From Microbacterium salsuginis (GTDB taxonomy: Bacteria; Actinomycetota; Actinomycetes; Actinomycetales; Microbacteriaceae): 64,000 nucleotides of DNA. Both the position numbers and the translations under genes were made by a program. The first letter of the stretch is position 1, and every line of letters begins with the position of its first letter. Of the stretch, positions 1 to 9,685 are shown one piece after another. The stretch spans positions 248,001 to 312,000 of the forward strand of contig NZ_JABACI010000001.1 of the NCBI RefSeq assembly GCF_012524205.1, in the 5' to 3' direction. The notes beneath the pieces were generated by a model. The model was not told the origin of the DNA. It worked only from the letters and a program-made list of their open reading frames with translations, and searched no databases.

Positions 1-759
1 GGCACCGGCCTGTTCACCGGCGCGTTGCGTGACGCCCTCGTCGACGGACGCTGCGACGTGGTGGTGCACTCGCTCAAGGACCTGCCGACCGCCCCTCACG
101 AGCAGCTGGTCGTCGCCGCGATCCCGGCACGCGAGGATCCCCGCGACGCCCTCTGCGCACGCGACGGGCTCACCCTCGATGCCCTGCCTGCGGGCGCTCG
201 CGTCGGCACCGGGTCGCCGCGCCGTATGGCGCAGCTGCGCCGGCGACGCCCCGACCTCGAGGTCGTCGACATCCGCGGCAACGTCGACACGCGCCTCGGC
301 AAGGTCACCAGCGGCGAGCTGGATGCCGTCATCCTCGCCGCCGCCGGGCTCAACCGGATCGGGCGCACCGAGGTCATCACCGAGCTCCTCGACCCCGACG
401 TGTGGCCGACGGCCCCTGGCCAGGGCGCACTGGCCGTCGAGGTCCGTCGTGGCGAGGAAGACCTCGTCCGCGCCCTCGATCATCCCGAGACGCGCGCCGC
501 CGTCGAGGCGGAGCGTGAGGTCCTCGCGCTCCTCGAGGCGGGATGCTCCGCCCCCGTGGGCGCCCGTGCCGTCGTGGACGCCGGTCTGCTGCTGCTCTCG
601 GCCAGCGTCTACAGCCTCGACGGCGCGACCGCGCTGACCTCGTCGCACGCCACGTCCTGGCCCGACGACCAGGGCGATCCGTCGCGCGAGGTCGCGGCAT
701 CCGTCGCCCGTGAACTGCTTGACGCCGGCGCCGCCGACCTGACCGGAGCCCGCCCATGA
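1..759 (+). CDS. hemC: Porphobilinogen deaminase (hydroxymethylbilane synthase), 5' end missing
   Basis: The enzyme condenses four porphobilinogen units into hydroxymethylbilane for haem synthesis. The frame is open from base 1, so the N-terminal part lies outside the window. Family motifs are visible in order: [38 protein letters not shown] and [11 protein letters not shown]. The cysteine in the last motif carries the dipyrromethane cofactor. The stop overlaps the hemB start in an ATGA junction, which implies translational coupling within a hemC-hemB-hemL operon. The first TTG in frame at position 25 is internal and not a real start. Confidence 0.97.
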   Translation, partial: GTGLFTGALRDALVDGRCDVVVHSLKDLPTAPHEQLVVAAIPAREDPRDALCARDGLTLDALPAGARVGTGSPRRMAQLRRRRPDLEVVDIRGNVDTRLGKVTSGELDAVILAAAGLNRIGRTEVITELLDPDVWPTAPGQGALAVEVRRGEEDLVRALDHPETRAAVEAEREVLALLEAGCSAPVGARAVVDAGLLLLSASVYSLDGATALTSSHATSWPDDQGDPSREVAASVARELLDAGAADLTGARP

Positions 760-1772
760 GCAGCCCTTACTCCGAGGAGGCTCGCCCCCTCGACCCCCGG
801 AGAGGACCCGCGAACCGCCCCCGCCGCCTGCGCGCGACGCCCGCGATGAGGCGCCTGGTCGCCGAGACCCGCCTGCACCCCGCCGACCTGATCCTACCGA
901 TGTTCGTACGCGAGGGCACGACCGCGCCGATTCCGATCTCGTCCATGCCGGGCGTCGTGCAGCACTCGACCGAATCCCTCAAGAAGGCAGTGACGGATGC
1001 CGCGGCCGCCGGCATCGGCGGAATCATGCTGTTCGGCGTGCCCGAGCACAAGGACGCGACCGGCTCGGGGGCGACCGATCCCGAGGGCATCCTGAACGTG
1101 GCGACCCGCATCGCGGTCGCCGAAGCCGGTGACGCGCTCGTCGTGCAGACCGATCTGTGCCTGGACGAGTTCACCGATCACGGCCACTGCGGTGTGCTCG
1201 ACGAGAACGGCTACGTCGACAACGACGCGTCGCTCGAGCGATACCGCGACATGGGCGTCGCCCAGGCCGAGGCCGGCTCGCAGCTGCTGGGGCTCAGCGG
1301 CATGATGGACGGCCAGGTGGCCGCGGTGCGCGACGCGCTCGACGGCGCCGGCTTCGGCAACACCCCGATCCTCGCCTACGCGGCCAAGTACGCCTCGGCG
1401 TTCTACGGGCCGTTCCGTGAGGCGGTGCAGTCCTCGCTCGAGGGCGACCGGCGCACGTACCAGCAGGACCCGGCCAACCGCCGCGAGGGCATGCGCGAGC
1501 TCGACCTCGACCTCGCCGAGGGCGCCGACATCGTCATGGTCAAGCCCGCCATGAGCTACCTCGATGTGCTGGCAGACGCGGCGGCGACGAGCCCCGTCCC
1601 GGTGTGGGCGTACCAGGTGTCGGGCGAGTACGCGATGATCGAGGCGGCCGCGGCCCACGGCTGGATCGATCGGCGTCGCGCGATCGAGGAGTCGGTGCTC
1701 GGCATCCGCCGCGCCGGCGCCGACGCCGTGCTGACCTATTGGGCGACCGAGCTCGCGGGATGGATCCGATGA
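756..1772 (+). CDS. hemB: Delta-aminolevulinic acid dehydratase (porphobilinogen synthase)
   Basis: This 338-aa enzyme joins two 5-aminolevulinate molecules into porphobilinogen. Both active-site lysines are visible: Lys211 in [12 protein letters not shown] and Lys263 (Schiff base) in [10 protein letters not shown]. The metal-site segment reads [14 protein letters not shown]. The zinc type has three cysteines here, but the middle one is Asp, so metal use may be mixed or Mg-dependent (inference). The ATG overlaps the hemC stop by 4 bp, and the stop overlaps the hemL start by 4 bp. Confidence 0.97.
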   Translation: MSSPYSEEARPLDPRRGPANRPRRLRATPAMRRLVAETRLHPADLILPMFVREGTTAPIPISSMPGVVQHSTESLKKAVTDAAAAGIGGIMLFGVPEHKDATGSGATDPEGILNVATRIAVAEAGDALVVQTDLCLDEFTDHGHCGVLDENGYVDNDASLERYRDMGVAQAEAGSQLLGLSGMMDGQVAAVRDALDGAGFGNTPILAYAAKYASAFYGPFREAVQSSLEGDRRTYQQDPANRREGMRELDLDLAEGADIVMVKPAMSYLDVLADAAATSPVPVWAYQVSGEYAMIEAAAAHGWIDRRRAIEESVLGIRRAGADAVLTYWATELAGWIR

Positions 1773-3181
1773 CGACGAATGCACAGGAATTCGCCCGCGC
1801 CCGGGGCGCGATGCCGGGCGGAGTGAACTCGCCGGTGCGCGCGTTCGGCTCGGTCCATGAGACCCCGCGCTTCTTCGTCTCGGCGTCGGGCGCGTACGTC
1901 ACCGATGTCGAGGATCGCGAGTACGTCGACCTCGTCGGGTCGTGGGGTCCCGCGATCCTCGGGCACGCGCATCCCGCCGTCGTGAAGGCGGTGCAGGATG
2001 CTGCGGCCCACGGCCTCGGCTTCGGCGCGAGCACCCCGGGCGAGACCGAGCTGGCCGAGCTCATCGCCGCACGGGTCGTCCGACCCCCGGTCGTCGAGCG
2101 AGCGAGGAACGAGCGAGACGAAACGCCTTGGACTGGCGACGACTCGCAGGCTCGGGACGTTTCGTCTCGCTTCGCTCGCTCAACGACCGAGGCGCCCGTC
2201 GGGCGCGTGCGCCTGGTCTCCACCGGCACCGAGGCGACGATGACCGCGATCCGCCTCGCCCGCGGCGCGACCGGGCGCGACCTCGTCGTGAAGTTCGCCG
2301 GCCACTACCACGGGCACTCCGACGGTCTGCTCGCGGAGGCGGGCTCCGGGGTCGCGACGCTCGCGCTCCCGGGCTCTGCCGGCGTCCCCGCGCCGATCGC
2401 CGCGCAGACCCTCGTCATCCCGTACAACGACCTGGACGCCGTCCGCGAGGTGTTCGCCGCGCGAGGCGCCGAGATCGCCGCGGTGATCGTCGAGGCCGCG
2501 CCCGCCAACATGGGCATCGTGCCACCGGCGCACGGCTTCAACGCCGCGCTCGCCGACATCGCGCACGCGAATGGCGCTCTGCTCATCCTCGACGAGGTGC
2601 TGACCGGCTTCCGCGTCGGCCCCGCCGGCTGGTACGGCATCGACCCGGTCCCGTTCGCGCCCGATCTGATCACGTTCGGCAAGGTCGTCGGCGGCGGGCT
2701 CCCGCTCGCCGCGCTCGGCGGGTCCGCGGCGCTCATGGAGCTGCTCGCGCCGCTGGGCCCGGTCTACCAGGCCGGCACGCTGAGCGGCAATCCGCTCGCG
2801 GTCGCGGCCGGCCGGGCGACGCTCGACCACCTCGATGCGGCGGCCTATGCCCGCATCGACGCCGCGTCGACGACGATCGCGGATGCCGCGGCATCCGCCC
2901 TCTCGGAAGCCGGCGTGACGCACGTCGTGCAGCGCAGCGGAAACCTGTTCTCGATCCAGTTCGCCGAGACGGCGCCGCACGACTACGACACGGTCAAGGC
3001 GCAGGAGGCGTTCCGCTATCCGCCGTTCTTCCGGTCGATGCTCGAGCAGGGCGTCTCGCTCCCGCCGTCGGTCTTCGAGGCGTGGTTCGTCTCTGCCGCG
3101 CACGACGACGCGGCGGTGGCCCGGATCGTGGATGCGCTGCCCGCCGCCGCTCGCGCCGCCGCGGCCGCGACCCCGGGCTGA
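1769..3181 (+). CDS. hemL: Glutamate-1-semialdehyde 2,1-aminomutase with an in-frame palindromic insertion
   Basis: This PLP enzyme of the C5 pathway converts glutamate-1-semialdehyde to 5-aminolevulinate. The start MTTNAQEF at 1769 overlaps the hemB stop (ATGA) and is preferred over an upstream in-frame GTG inside hemB. The N-terminal [14 protein letters not shown] motif, the aspartate motif [13 protein letters not shown] and the PLP lysine Lys305 in TFGKVVGGG are intact. Between ELIAARV and [14 protein letters not shown] there is a stretch of about 34 extra residues (roughly 107-141), rich in Arg, Glu, Ser and Asp. It is encoded by an inverted-repeat element and is absent from the family as I know it. 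The reading frame is preserved through it. Confidence 0.95.
   Translation: MTTNAQEFARARGAMPGGVNSPVRAFGSVHETPRFFVSASGAYVTDVEDREYVDLVGSWGPAILGHAHPAVVKAVQDAAAHGLGFGASTPGETELAELIAARVVRPPVVERARNERDETPWTGDDSQARDVSSRFARSTTEAPVGRVRLVSTGTEATMTAIRLARGATGRDLVVKFAGHYHGHSDGLLAEAGSGVATLALPGSAGVPAPIAAQTLVIPYNDLDAVREVFAARGAEIAAVIVEAAPANMGIVPPAHGFNAALADIAHANGALLILDEVLTGFRVGPAGWYGIDPVPFAPDLITFGKVVGGGLPLAALGGSAALMELLAPLGPVYQAGTLSGNPLAVAAGRATLDHLDAAAYARIDAASTTIADAAASALSEAGVTHVVQRSGNLFSIQFAETAPHDYDTVKAQEAFRYPPFFRSMLEQGVSLPPSVFEAWFVSAAHDDAAVARIVDALPAAARAAAAATPG
2088..2189. repeat. Palindromic repeat element inserted in frame in hemL
   Basis: The left arm starts CGGTCGTCGAGCGAGCG and runs to GAGACGAAACG. The right arm is its imperfect reverse complement, CGTTTCGTCTCGC to CAACGACCG, with a central spacer of about 30 bp. 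The length is 102 bp, exactly 34 codons, with no stop in the hemL frame. The arm sequences match the element downstream of mscL at 11065-11164. It resembles in concept the protein-coding palindromic elements of Rickettsia (comparison only, no homology claimed). Confidence 0.85.
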
Positions 3182-3191
3182 CCGCAGCGGT

Positions 3192-3662
3192 TCAGGAGCG
3201 ATCGAGTCGAGCCTGGAGGGCGCGCGCGATCTCTCCGACGGCGACGAGCTGGTCGGGGGTCAGGGCGTCGACGAAGAGTTCCCTGATCGCGTGGAAGTGC
3301 GGCGTGATCGAGCCGCGGAACGCCGCCGCTCCGGCATCCGTGAGCACGATCTCTGCGCCGCGGTTGTCGGTGGCGCAGTCCTCTCGCGAGATCAGGCCGC
3401 GTCGTTCCATGCGCGCCAGGTGATGCGAGAGCCGGCTGCGCTCCCACCCGATCTCGGATGCCAGATCCGACGAGCGCAGCCGATGCCCTGGCGCCTCACT
3501 GAGACCGAGCAGCACGACGTAGTCCCCCGGTGACAGCCCGGTGTCGTTCTGCAGCCGCCGCCCCAGCTCGGTGCGGACGGCCTCGGTCGTCTCAACGAAG
3601 GCGCGCCAGATGTCCAGTTCTTGCCGGTTCGGGGTTCGACGGCCTGTTCGACTCGTGCTCAC
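3192..3662 (-). CDS. MarR-family transcriptional regulator
   Basis: This 156-aa regulator has the winged-helix layout of MarR proteins: a helix-turn-helix at about residues 55-85 (LRSSDLASEIGWERSRLSHHL) and a wing around DNRGAEIVLT with the usual D-x-R. The start is a GTG preceded by AAGGAGG at good spacing. It is convergent with hemL, 10 bp away, and divergent from the oxidoreductase at 3778. A TTGAC-N2-GTCAA palindrome overlaps the leader of this gene and a second copy precedes the divergent gene, so it probably represses itself and the neighbouring operon (inference). The ligand is unknown. Confidence 0.9.
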   Translation of the reverse strand: MSTSRTGRRTPNRQELDIWRAFVETTEAVRTELGRRLQNDTGLSPGDYVVLLGLSEAPGHRLRSSDLASEIGWERSRLSHHLARMERRGLISREDCATDNRGAEIVLTDAGAAAFRGSITPHFHAIRELFVDALTPDQLVAVGEIARALQARLDRS

Positions 3663-3675
3663 GGCGCCTCCTTGA

Positions 3676-3687
3676 TTGACACGTCAA
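3676..3687. promoter_or_regulatory. Probable MarR operator, copy 1
   Basis: TTGACACGTCAA is a palindrome with 5-bp arms, 13 bp upstream of the MarR start and next to its ribosome binding site. An identical 12-mer lies 44 bp away at 3720. Two identical palindromes in the divergent intergenic space are the usual arrangement for MarR autoregulation. Confidence 0.7.
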
Positions 3688-3719
3688 CTATATCGGGTCC
3701 ATACTGGATCGCAAAGAGA

Positions 3720-3731
3720 TTGACACGTCAA
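3720..3731. promoter_or_regulatory. Probable MarR operator, copy 2
   Basis: This is the same 12-mer as at 3676. Here the palindrome extends to ATTGACACGTCAAT, with 6-bp arms. It sits 46 bp upstream of the oxidoreductase start, where binding would block a promoter. Confidence 0.7.
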
Positions 3732-3777
3732 TCTTGTGGACGGCTCGCGAACCGAGCCTGGACGTGAGGAACACACG

Positions 3778-4842
3778 ATGAACGACATCGAGTTCGGACT
3801 GAACACCTTCGGAGACGTGCCGGAAGGCGATGACGGCGCGCTCGTGAGCTACGCCGCTGCGATCCGTCAGACGGTGGACGAGGCGGTGCTTGCCGACCAG
3901 CTCGGCATCGACGTGTTCCTCGTCGGAGAGCACCACCGCCCCGAGTACGCCATCTCGAGCCCCGAGACGGTGCTCGCCGGCATCGCCACGCGCACCTCCC
4001 GCATGCGTCTCGGCTCCGGGGTGACGGTGCTCTCGTCCGATGACCCGGTGCGGGTGTTCCAGCGCTTCGCAACCCTCGACGCGCTCTCGAACGGACGCGC
4101 CGAAGTCATCCTCGGCCGCGGTTCGTTCACCGAGTCCTTCCCGCTGTTCGGCTACGACCTGGCCGACTACGACGTGCTGTTCGAGGAGAAGATCGAGCTC
4201 TTCGCCGAGCTCGTCAAGGAGCGGCCGGTGACCTGGTCGGGCACGAAGCGCGCGCCGCTGGTCGACGCCGACGTCTTTCCGAAGACCGAGTCCGGACGGC
4301 TGAACACGTGGGTGGGTGTCGGCGGCTCCCCGCAGTCCGTCGTGCGCACGGCGCGCTACGGATTCCCGCTCATGCTCGCCATCATCGGCGGCGCTCCGGA
4401 GCGCTTCGCACCATACGTCGACCTGTACCGGCGCGCGTCGGAGCAGTTCGGCACGATCGCCCATCCGGTGGGCATGCACTCCCCCGGGTTCATCGCCGAG
4501 ACCGACGAAGAGGCGCGCGAGCTCGTGTGGCCGCGGTATCGGGTCATCCGCGACCGGATCGGGGCGCTGCGCGGCTGGCCGCCGATCCGTCGCGAGGACT
4601 ACGACGCCGATATCGCCCACGGGTCGATGTACATCGGCTCGCCCGAGACCGTCGCGCGCAAGATGGCGCACGCCATCCGTGCGCTCGACGTCGGACGATT
4701 CGACCTGATCTACACGACCGGCACCATCCCGGCGAGCGCTCGTCTGCGGGCTGTGGAGCTCTACGGAACACGCGTGATCCCGATGGTGCGCGAGCTGCTC
4801 GCCGACGCTTCAGTCGGCGCGTCGGTCGACGTCCGGTCATGA
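3778..4842 (+). CDS. LLM-class (luciferase-like) flavin-dependent oxidoreductase
   Basis: This 354-aa protein has the luciferase-like monooxygenase fold signature: an N-terminal strand [27 protein letters not shown], a [30 protein letters not shown] block and a C-terminal GSPETVARK motif. It should bind FMN or F420. The substrate cannot be read from sequence. The chosen ATG is preceded by GTGAGGAA; an upstream in-frame GTG at 3736 lies too close to the operator and has no good ribosome site. The stop overlaps the next gene by 4 bp. Confidence 0.88.
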   Translation: MNDIEFGLNTFGDVPEGDDGALVSYAAAIRQTVDEAVLADQLGIDVFLVGEHHRPEYAISSPETVLAGIATRTSRMRLGSGVTVLSSDDPVRVFQRFATLDALSNGRAEVILGRGSFTESFPLFGYDLADYDVLFEEKIELFAELVKERPVTWSGTKRAPLVDADVFPKTESGRLNTWVGVGGSPQSVVRTARYGFPLMLAIIGGAPERFAPYVDLYRRASEQFGTIAHPVGMHSPGFIAETDEEARELVWPRYRVIRDRIGALRGWPPIRREDYDADIAHGSMYIGSPETVARKMAHAIRALDVGRFDLIYTTGTIPASARLRAVELYGTRVIPMVRELLADASVGASVDVRS

Positions 4843-5534
4843 GCAACCAGGCAGCGCCCCGCGCCATGACGCTCGGCATCCTCGGCGCCGGCAAGGTGGG
4901 CACGGTGCTCGCCCGCCTTGCCGTCGCCGCCGGCTACCGCGTGCTGATCGCGGGCTCCGGCGAGGTCGAGCGCATCGCGCTCACCGTCGACGTCCTCGCT
5001 CCCGGCGCGGTCGCCGCGACGGCGCGCGAGACCGCCGCGGGCGCCGACATCGTGATCCTCGCTCTGCCTCTCGGAAAGCACCGTGCCCTGCCGGTGGAGG
5101 AGCTGCGCGACAAACTCGTGATCGACGCGATGAACTACTGGTGGGAGGTCGACGGCGTGAGAGCCGACTTCAGCGACCCAGCCACGTCGACGAGCCGGAT
5201 CGTGCAGCAGTTCCTGCCGCAGTCGCACGTCGTGAAGGCCTTCAACCACATGGGCTACCACGATCTCGAAGCCGAAGCGCGTCCGGGCGGCGAGCCCGGC
5301 CGCAAGGCGATCGCCTTGGCCGGCGACGACCCCGACCACCTCGCGGCGGTCGCGCGGCTCGTCGACGACGTGGGCTTCGACCCGGTGCCTGCGGGCACCC
5401 TGGCCGACGGCATCCGTCTCCAGCCCGGCGCAGAGGCGTTCGGCGCCAACGTGACGGCCGGCGAACTGCGCGCCATGCTGGATCGCTTCCCAGAGTCGGC
5501 GGGCGGGCTCGAGGCGCTGTTCGCGCGCTCCTGA
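4839..5534 (+). CDS. NADPH-dependent F420 reductase-like Rossmann oxidoreductase
   Basis: This 231-aa protein begins with the dinucleotide-binding motif [20 protein letters not shown]. It continues with [24 protein letters not shown] and [13 protein letters not shown], the pattern of F420:NADP oxidoreductase-like proteins (COG2085). The ATG overlaps the stop of the luciferase-like gene by 4 bp, so the two are co-translated. It may supply or recycle reduced cofactor for its partner (inference). Whether it uses F420 itself is not proven by sequence. Confidence 0.82.
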   Translation: MSNQAAPRAMTLGILGAGKVGTVLARLAVAAGYRVLIAGSGEVERIALTVDVLAPGAVAATARETAAGADIVILALPLGKHRALPVEELRDKLVIDAMNYWWEVDGVRADFSDPATSTSRIVQQFLPQSHVVKAFNHMGYHDLEAEARPGGEPGRKAIALAGDDPDHLAAVARLVDDVGFDPVPAGTLADGIRLQPGAEAFGANVTAGELRAMLDRFPESAGGLEALFARS

Positions 5535-5550
5535 GGGGGACGGATGCCTC

Positions 5551-5581
5551 GGCTATCGCTCGCCGCGCCCGCGGCGTAGCC
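5551..5581 (+). terminator. Possible hairpin after the oxidoreductase pair
   Basis: The segment can fold with GGCTA/TAGCC outer arms and CGCCGCG/CGCGGCG inner arms, with one asymmetric bulge. It has no T tract and ends 9 bp before the next start codon, so it could equally be a leader structure. Confidence 0.3.
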
Positions 5582-5590
5582 TTCTCAGCC

Positions 5591-6253
5591 ATGAGCCGCC
5601 GTGCGCTGGTCATCGTCGTCACGCTGCTCGCCGGCATCCTGGTCGGCTGCGCCGGCCCTGCCGGCACCGCCGGTCCTGCGGTGAACGCGACGGCGCCGTC
5701 CACCCCGGCACCCACCATCACCGAGATCCGCCACGAGACCGCCGACGCGATCGATACGGCACTGCGCGACGAGCTGCTCGCGATGCTCGCACAGGACCAG
5801 GCCGATCGCCTCTCCGGCGACGGTGGTGCCGGTGGGAGCGGCGGCACCGACCAGGAGCGCACCGAACGGCTCGCCGAGATCCTCGCCGAGCACGGCTGGC
5901 CGTCGTACTCCCTGGTCGGCGAGGAGGCCGAGGACGCCGCGTGGGCGATCGCGCAGCACTCCGACCACGACCCCGAGTTCCAGCGACTCGCGCTGCGCCA
6001 CCTTCGCGCAGCCGTGGAGGCCGGCGACGCATCCCCGGGCAACCTCGCCTACCTCACCGACCGGATCGCCGTCGGTGCCGGCCGGCCCCAGGAGTACGGC
6101 ACGCAGATCGGCTGCGGCGAGGACGGTCCGGCGCCCGCCACCCCCATTCGTGATGAGGCGGGCGTCGATGCCCGCCGCGCCGAGGTCGGACTGGCACCCC
6201 TCGCCGACTACTACGCCGAGCTCGAGGCGATCTGCTCCGAGGAGGAGCAGTAG
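5591..6253 (+). CDS. Secreted lipoprotein of unknown function
   Basis: This 220-aa protein starts with an N-terminal signal MSRRALVIVVTLLAGILVGC, ending in a lipobox (LVGC), so it should be lipidated and anchored outside the membrane. A low-complexity Ala/Pro/Thr linker follows. The remainder carries EILAEHGWPSYSLVGEEAEDAAW and DPEFQRLALRHLRAAVEAGD, typical of a family of DUF6624-like proteins with no assigned reaction. The ATG is chosen because the upstream frame has no signal sequence. Confidence 0.8.
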   Translation: MSRRALVIVVTLLAGILVGCAGPAGTAGPAVNATAPSTPAPTITEIRHETADAIDTALRDELLAMLAQDQADRLSGDGGAGGSGGTDQERTERLAEILAEHGWPSYSLVGEEAEDAAWAIAQHSDHDPEFQRLALRHLRAAVEAGDASPGNLAYLTDRIAVGAGRPQEYGTQIGCGEDGPAPATPIRDEAGVDARRAEVGLAPLADYYAELEAICSEEEQ

Positions 6254-6289
6254 CGCCGGCACCCCAAACATCCGCCATCCCCCTCGTTG

Positions 6290-6359
6290 AACAGGTCAAC
6301 CAGCCCTCTACAGGACGTTCGCCGCGCGATTTCTCCTGTGGAACCCCGGTTGACCTGTT
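6290..6359. repeat. 12-bp inverted repeat in an intergenic region
   Basis: AACAGGTCAACC at 6290-6301 and its exact reverse complement GGTTGACCTGTT at 6348-6359 are separated by 46 bp. They lie in the 199-bp gap between the lipoprotein and the YjbR-like gene. The spacing suits a looped operator pair better than a terminator. Confidence 0.6.
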
Positions 6360-6452
6360 GGCAGGCGCCGACCGACTGGCACGCCGACGCATCCGGGAGC
6401 GGCTGCGACGACCCGCGACAAACCGCCCCGCTCGCACTAGTGTCGGCTGCAC

Positions 6453-6839
6453 ATGGCTCGACTCGACGACGTCCGCCCCCTGGGCACCGAGCTGGAGCGC
6501 TCGTACGAGGTGTACGTGCGCGGCCGGCTGAAATTCCGTGTGGGGCAGATGGTCTACGTCGCGTTCTCGCTCGACGAGACGGTCATGGGCTTCGCCTTCC
6601 CCAAGGAGGAGCGGGCAGCACTCGTGGGGGGTTCGCCGCGCAAGTTCCAGCTGCCCTCCGAGACCGACATGCGCTTCCACTGGGTCCACGCCGACCTCGC
6701 CGCGCTCGACCCCGCCGAGGCGCGCGAACTGGTCGTCGACGCGTGGCGCATGGTGGTGCCGCAGAAGGTCGCGCGTGCCTACGACCTCGCGAATCCAGGC
6801 GGCCCGGGCCGGCCGCATCCGCCGACGAAAATGTCCTGA
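6453..6839 (+). CDS. MmcQ/YjbR-family protein
   Basis: This 128-aa protein matches the small YjbR/CyaY-like fold family: VRGRLKFRVGQMVYVAFSLDETVMGFAFPKEER, then FHWVHADLAALDPAEARELVVDAW. Family members are annotated as DNA-binding, but no reaction is established. The ATG at 6453 has no strong ribosome site. The C terminus is built into the 5' arm of the following hairpin. Confidence 0.8.
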   Translation: MARLDDVRPLGTELERSYEVYVRGRLKFRVGQMVYVAFSLDETVMGFAFPKEERAALVGGSPRKFQLPSETDMRFHWVHADLAALDPAEARELVVDAWRMVVPQKVARAYDLANPGGPGRPHPPTKMS

Positions 6840-6873
6840 GCCGCGACTCGTGACAGTGCCGCGGCTCAGGACA
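6832..6873. terminator. Bidirectional hairpin terminator between YjbR-like gene and tRNA-Ala
   Basis: Perfect 14-bp arms TGTCCTGAGCCGCG and CGCGGCTCAGGACA flank a 14-nt loop. The stop codon of the upstream gene lies within the left arm. The hairpin separates two convergent units, as expected for a shared terminator. Confidence 0.7.
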
Positions 6874-6875
6874 GG

Positions 6876-6951
6876 TGGTGGACCTGAGGGGAATCGAACC
6901 CCTGACCTCCTCGATGCGAACGAGGCGCGCTACCAACTGCGCTACAGGCCC
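6876..6951 (-). tRNA. tRNA-Ala, anticodon CGC
   Basis: Reading the minus strand gives an acceptor arm GGGCCTG pairing with CAGGTCC and an encoded CCA end. The third pair is G-U, the alanine identity element. The anticodon stem CCTCG/CGAGG encloses loop TTCGCAT, giving anticodon CGC. The T loop is GTTCGATTC. Confidence 0.95.
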
Positions 6952-7019
6952 GTGAACCTCCGCAACATTATCACGGCTCCCCCGCCCCTCCCGAATCGAG
7001 CTGGGCCTTCGCCGAGGGG

Positions 7020-7991
7020 TTACTGACCCGAGGCGCGACGCTCGAGAAGCTGCCGCACGTGCGCCTCGATCTCGGCGTCGTCGACGTAGCCCATGCGCGA
7101 GAAGTCGGTGTCATTGGAGGCCACCCGCGCCGTGCGCGCGGTGTCGATCGACGGCGGCCGCTCGGCCTCCGCGCGCGCCCGCATCGCCTCTTCGAGGGCC
7201 GCCTGTCGCAGCGCCGCGCGTGCCGCCGCGGCGTCGAGCACGGCAGCCGCACGCGACCCCGCCGAAGCTGTGAGCGGACGCGGCAGCTCGCGCGGCGCCC
7301 ACTCGCGCTGCTCGCGCTCCAGTTCGACGTCCTGCAGCGGCGTGGCACGCCGCGGTGCGGCATCTGCCATCCGGACGGTCGCACGGGCGGTCACACGCGA
7401 CATGCGGTGAAGGACGAGAACGGATGCTGCGGCCACCGCGACGCCGCCCCACATCAGCAGCTGCGCGCCACCCGCGAGAACCTCGAAAACGCCCCATCCG
7501 GTGAGCGCCAGCCCGGCGATGCCGGCGAGTGTGGCGACCAGGCGCAGTCGTCGTCGGGCCCGCGCACGGCGGGATTCCGGAAGCGCCCGCGCCTGAGCGA
7601 GCTCGGCCTGGGCGGCGGCCTCGGCCGCCGCGCGCTCCGCACGCGCGCGCTCGAGGTCGACCCGGGCCGCAGCTTCCGCCGCGATGCGCTCGGCACGGGC
7701 TCGTTCCACATCGACCCTGGCCTGCTCGAGTGCGGCCTGCTCGCGCTCGGCGAGCGCTCGCTTGGCGAGACGCTGCTGCGCAGCGGCGGTACGGGCATTG
7801 AGCTCGAGGCGCACCTCTTCGGGCGTCTCACTCGTCTCGGCCAGCACACGCAGGGCCTGGTTCAGACGGACGGCGTTGCGTTCGGCGGCGTCGTACTGGC
7901 GCCGGCTGTGCCACGAGGGCAGAAGATAGACGAGCCACAAGAGCACGGCGACGAGCACGATGACGCCCCCGCCCAGCACCTGCCCGTCCAT
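7020..7991 (-). CDS. Conserved membrane-anchored coiled-coil protein
   Basis: This 323-aa protein opens with one membrane helix (VLGGGVIVLVAVLLWLVYLLPSW). A long Ala/Arg/Glu-rich coiled coil follows from about residue 30 to 150 (repeated ERARAERIAAEAAARVDLERARAER-type heptads), then a hydrophobic pair at about 165-200 (LAGIAGLALTGWGVF and LLMWGGVAVAAASVLVL) and an acidic tail. Proteins of this layout occur at this place in Microbacterium genomes, sometimes labelled large exoprotein. No function is known. I take the ATG at 7991; an upstream GTG would add three residues. Confidence 0.75.
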   Translation of the reverse strand: MDGQVLGGGVIVLVAVLLWLVYLLPSWHSRRQYDAAERNAVRLNQALRVLAETSETPEEVRLELNARTAAAQQRLAKRALAEREQAALEQARVDVERARAERIAAEAAARVDLERARAERAAAEAAAQAELAQARALPESRRARARRRLRLVATLAGIAGLALTGWGVFEVLAGGAQLLMWGGVAVAAASVLVLHRMSRVTARATVRMADAAPRRATPLQDVELEREQREWAPRELPRPLTASAGSRAAAVLDAAAARAALRQAALEEAMRARAEAERPPSIDTARTARVASNDTDFSRMGYVDDAEIEAHVRQLLERRASGQ

Positions 7992-8066
7992 GCTGACCAC
8001 GGTAAGCGACCGGATGCCCGCGCCCCCGCATCCGCTCGCGTGTCGGCGCGCCCCGCTCGCTGTGGA

Positions 8067-8696
8067 TTACGCGTGAAGCCGGTCGGACGGCGGCACCGTA
8101 GCCGCGTCCTGAGGCGCCCGGCCCGAGATCCAGCGCTGCAGCACGCCCTCCGGCACGTCCTCGCGCACCAGCGCGAAGGCGTAGTGATCGCGCCAGTCGC
8201 CGTCGATGTGGATGAAGCGGCGCCGCAGCCCTTCGTAGCGGAAGCCGAGCTTCTCGACGACGCGCAGGCTTGCGCGGTTCTCCGGCCGGATGCAGATCTC
8301 CATGCGATGAAGCCGCAGTTCCGAGAAGCACACGTCGGTCGCGAGAGCGACCGACGTGGGGGTGATGCCGCGACCGGCGAACCGGCGGCTCACCCAGTAG
8401 CCGATGGTCGCCGAGGCCAGCGAGCCGCGCGCGATGCCCCACACGTTCAGCTGTCCGGCCACCTCACCGTCGTACTCCATGACGAACGGCACGCCGCCGC
8501 CGTCGCGGTACTGCTGCAGCAGCCGGCGCACGCCGACGCGCATGTCGAACGACACCGGCCCGTCAGGGCTGGTGGCCTCCCACGGCCGCAGCCAGTCGCG
8601 GTTGCTGAGCAGCTCGTTCTGCAGCACGCGCGCGTCGCGCTGGCGGATCAGCCGGATCGACACCGGGCCATGCCTGCGGGGAGCCGTCAGATCCAT
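8067..8696 (-). CDS. GNAT-family N-acetyltransferase (RimJ-like)
   Basis: This 209-aa protein has the RimJ/RimL-type acetyltransferase layout: LIRQRDARVLQNELLSNRDWLRPWE near the N terminus, GYWVSRRFAGRGI as the acetyl-CoA pyrophosphate loop, and ENRASLRVVEKLGFRYEG as the C-terminal motif. It should transfer acetyl from acetyl-CoA to an amino group, possibly the N terminus of a protein. It lies 23 bp downstream of galU on the same strand, so the two are probably co-transcribed. Confidence 0.88.
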   Translation of the reverse strand: MDLTAPRRHGPVSIRLIRQRDARVLQNELLSNRDWLRPWEATSPDGPVSFDMRVGVRRLLQQYRDGGGVPFVMEYDGEVAGQLNVWGIARGSLASATIGYWVSRRFAGRGITPTSVALATDVCFSELRLHRMEICIRPENRASLRVVEKLGFRYEGLRRRFIHIDGDWRDHYAFALVREDVPEGVLQRWISGRAPQDAATVPPSDRLHA

Positions 8697-8719
8697 GTGA
8701 CCCCCTCGAACGGGCGGCG

Positions 8720-9607
<888 letters not shown>

Positions 9608-9685
9608 GGACCGATTCTAGGCTCAGCCGAGGTTCCGCCCGCGCTCGCCTGCCGTCGCCCGGCGGCCGCCACGTAGAATCGGGGC

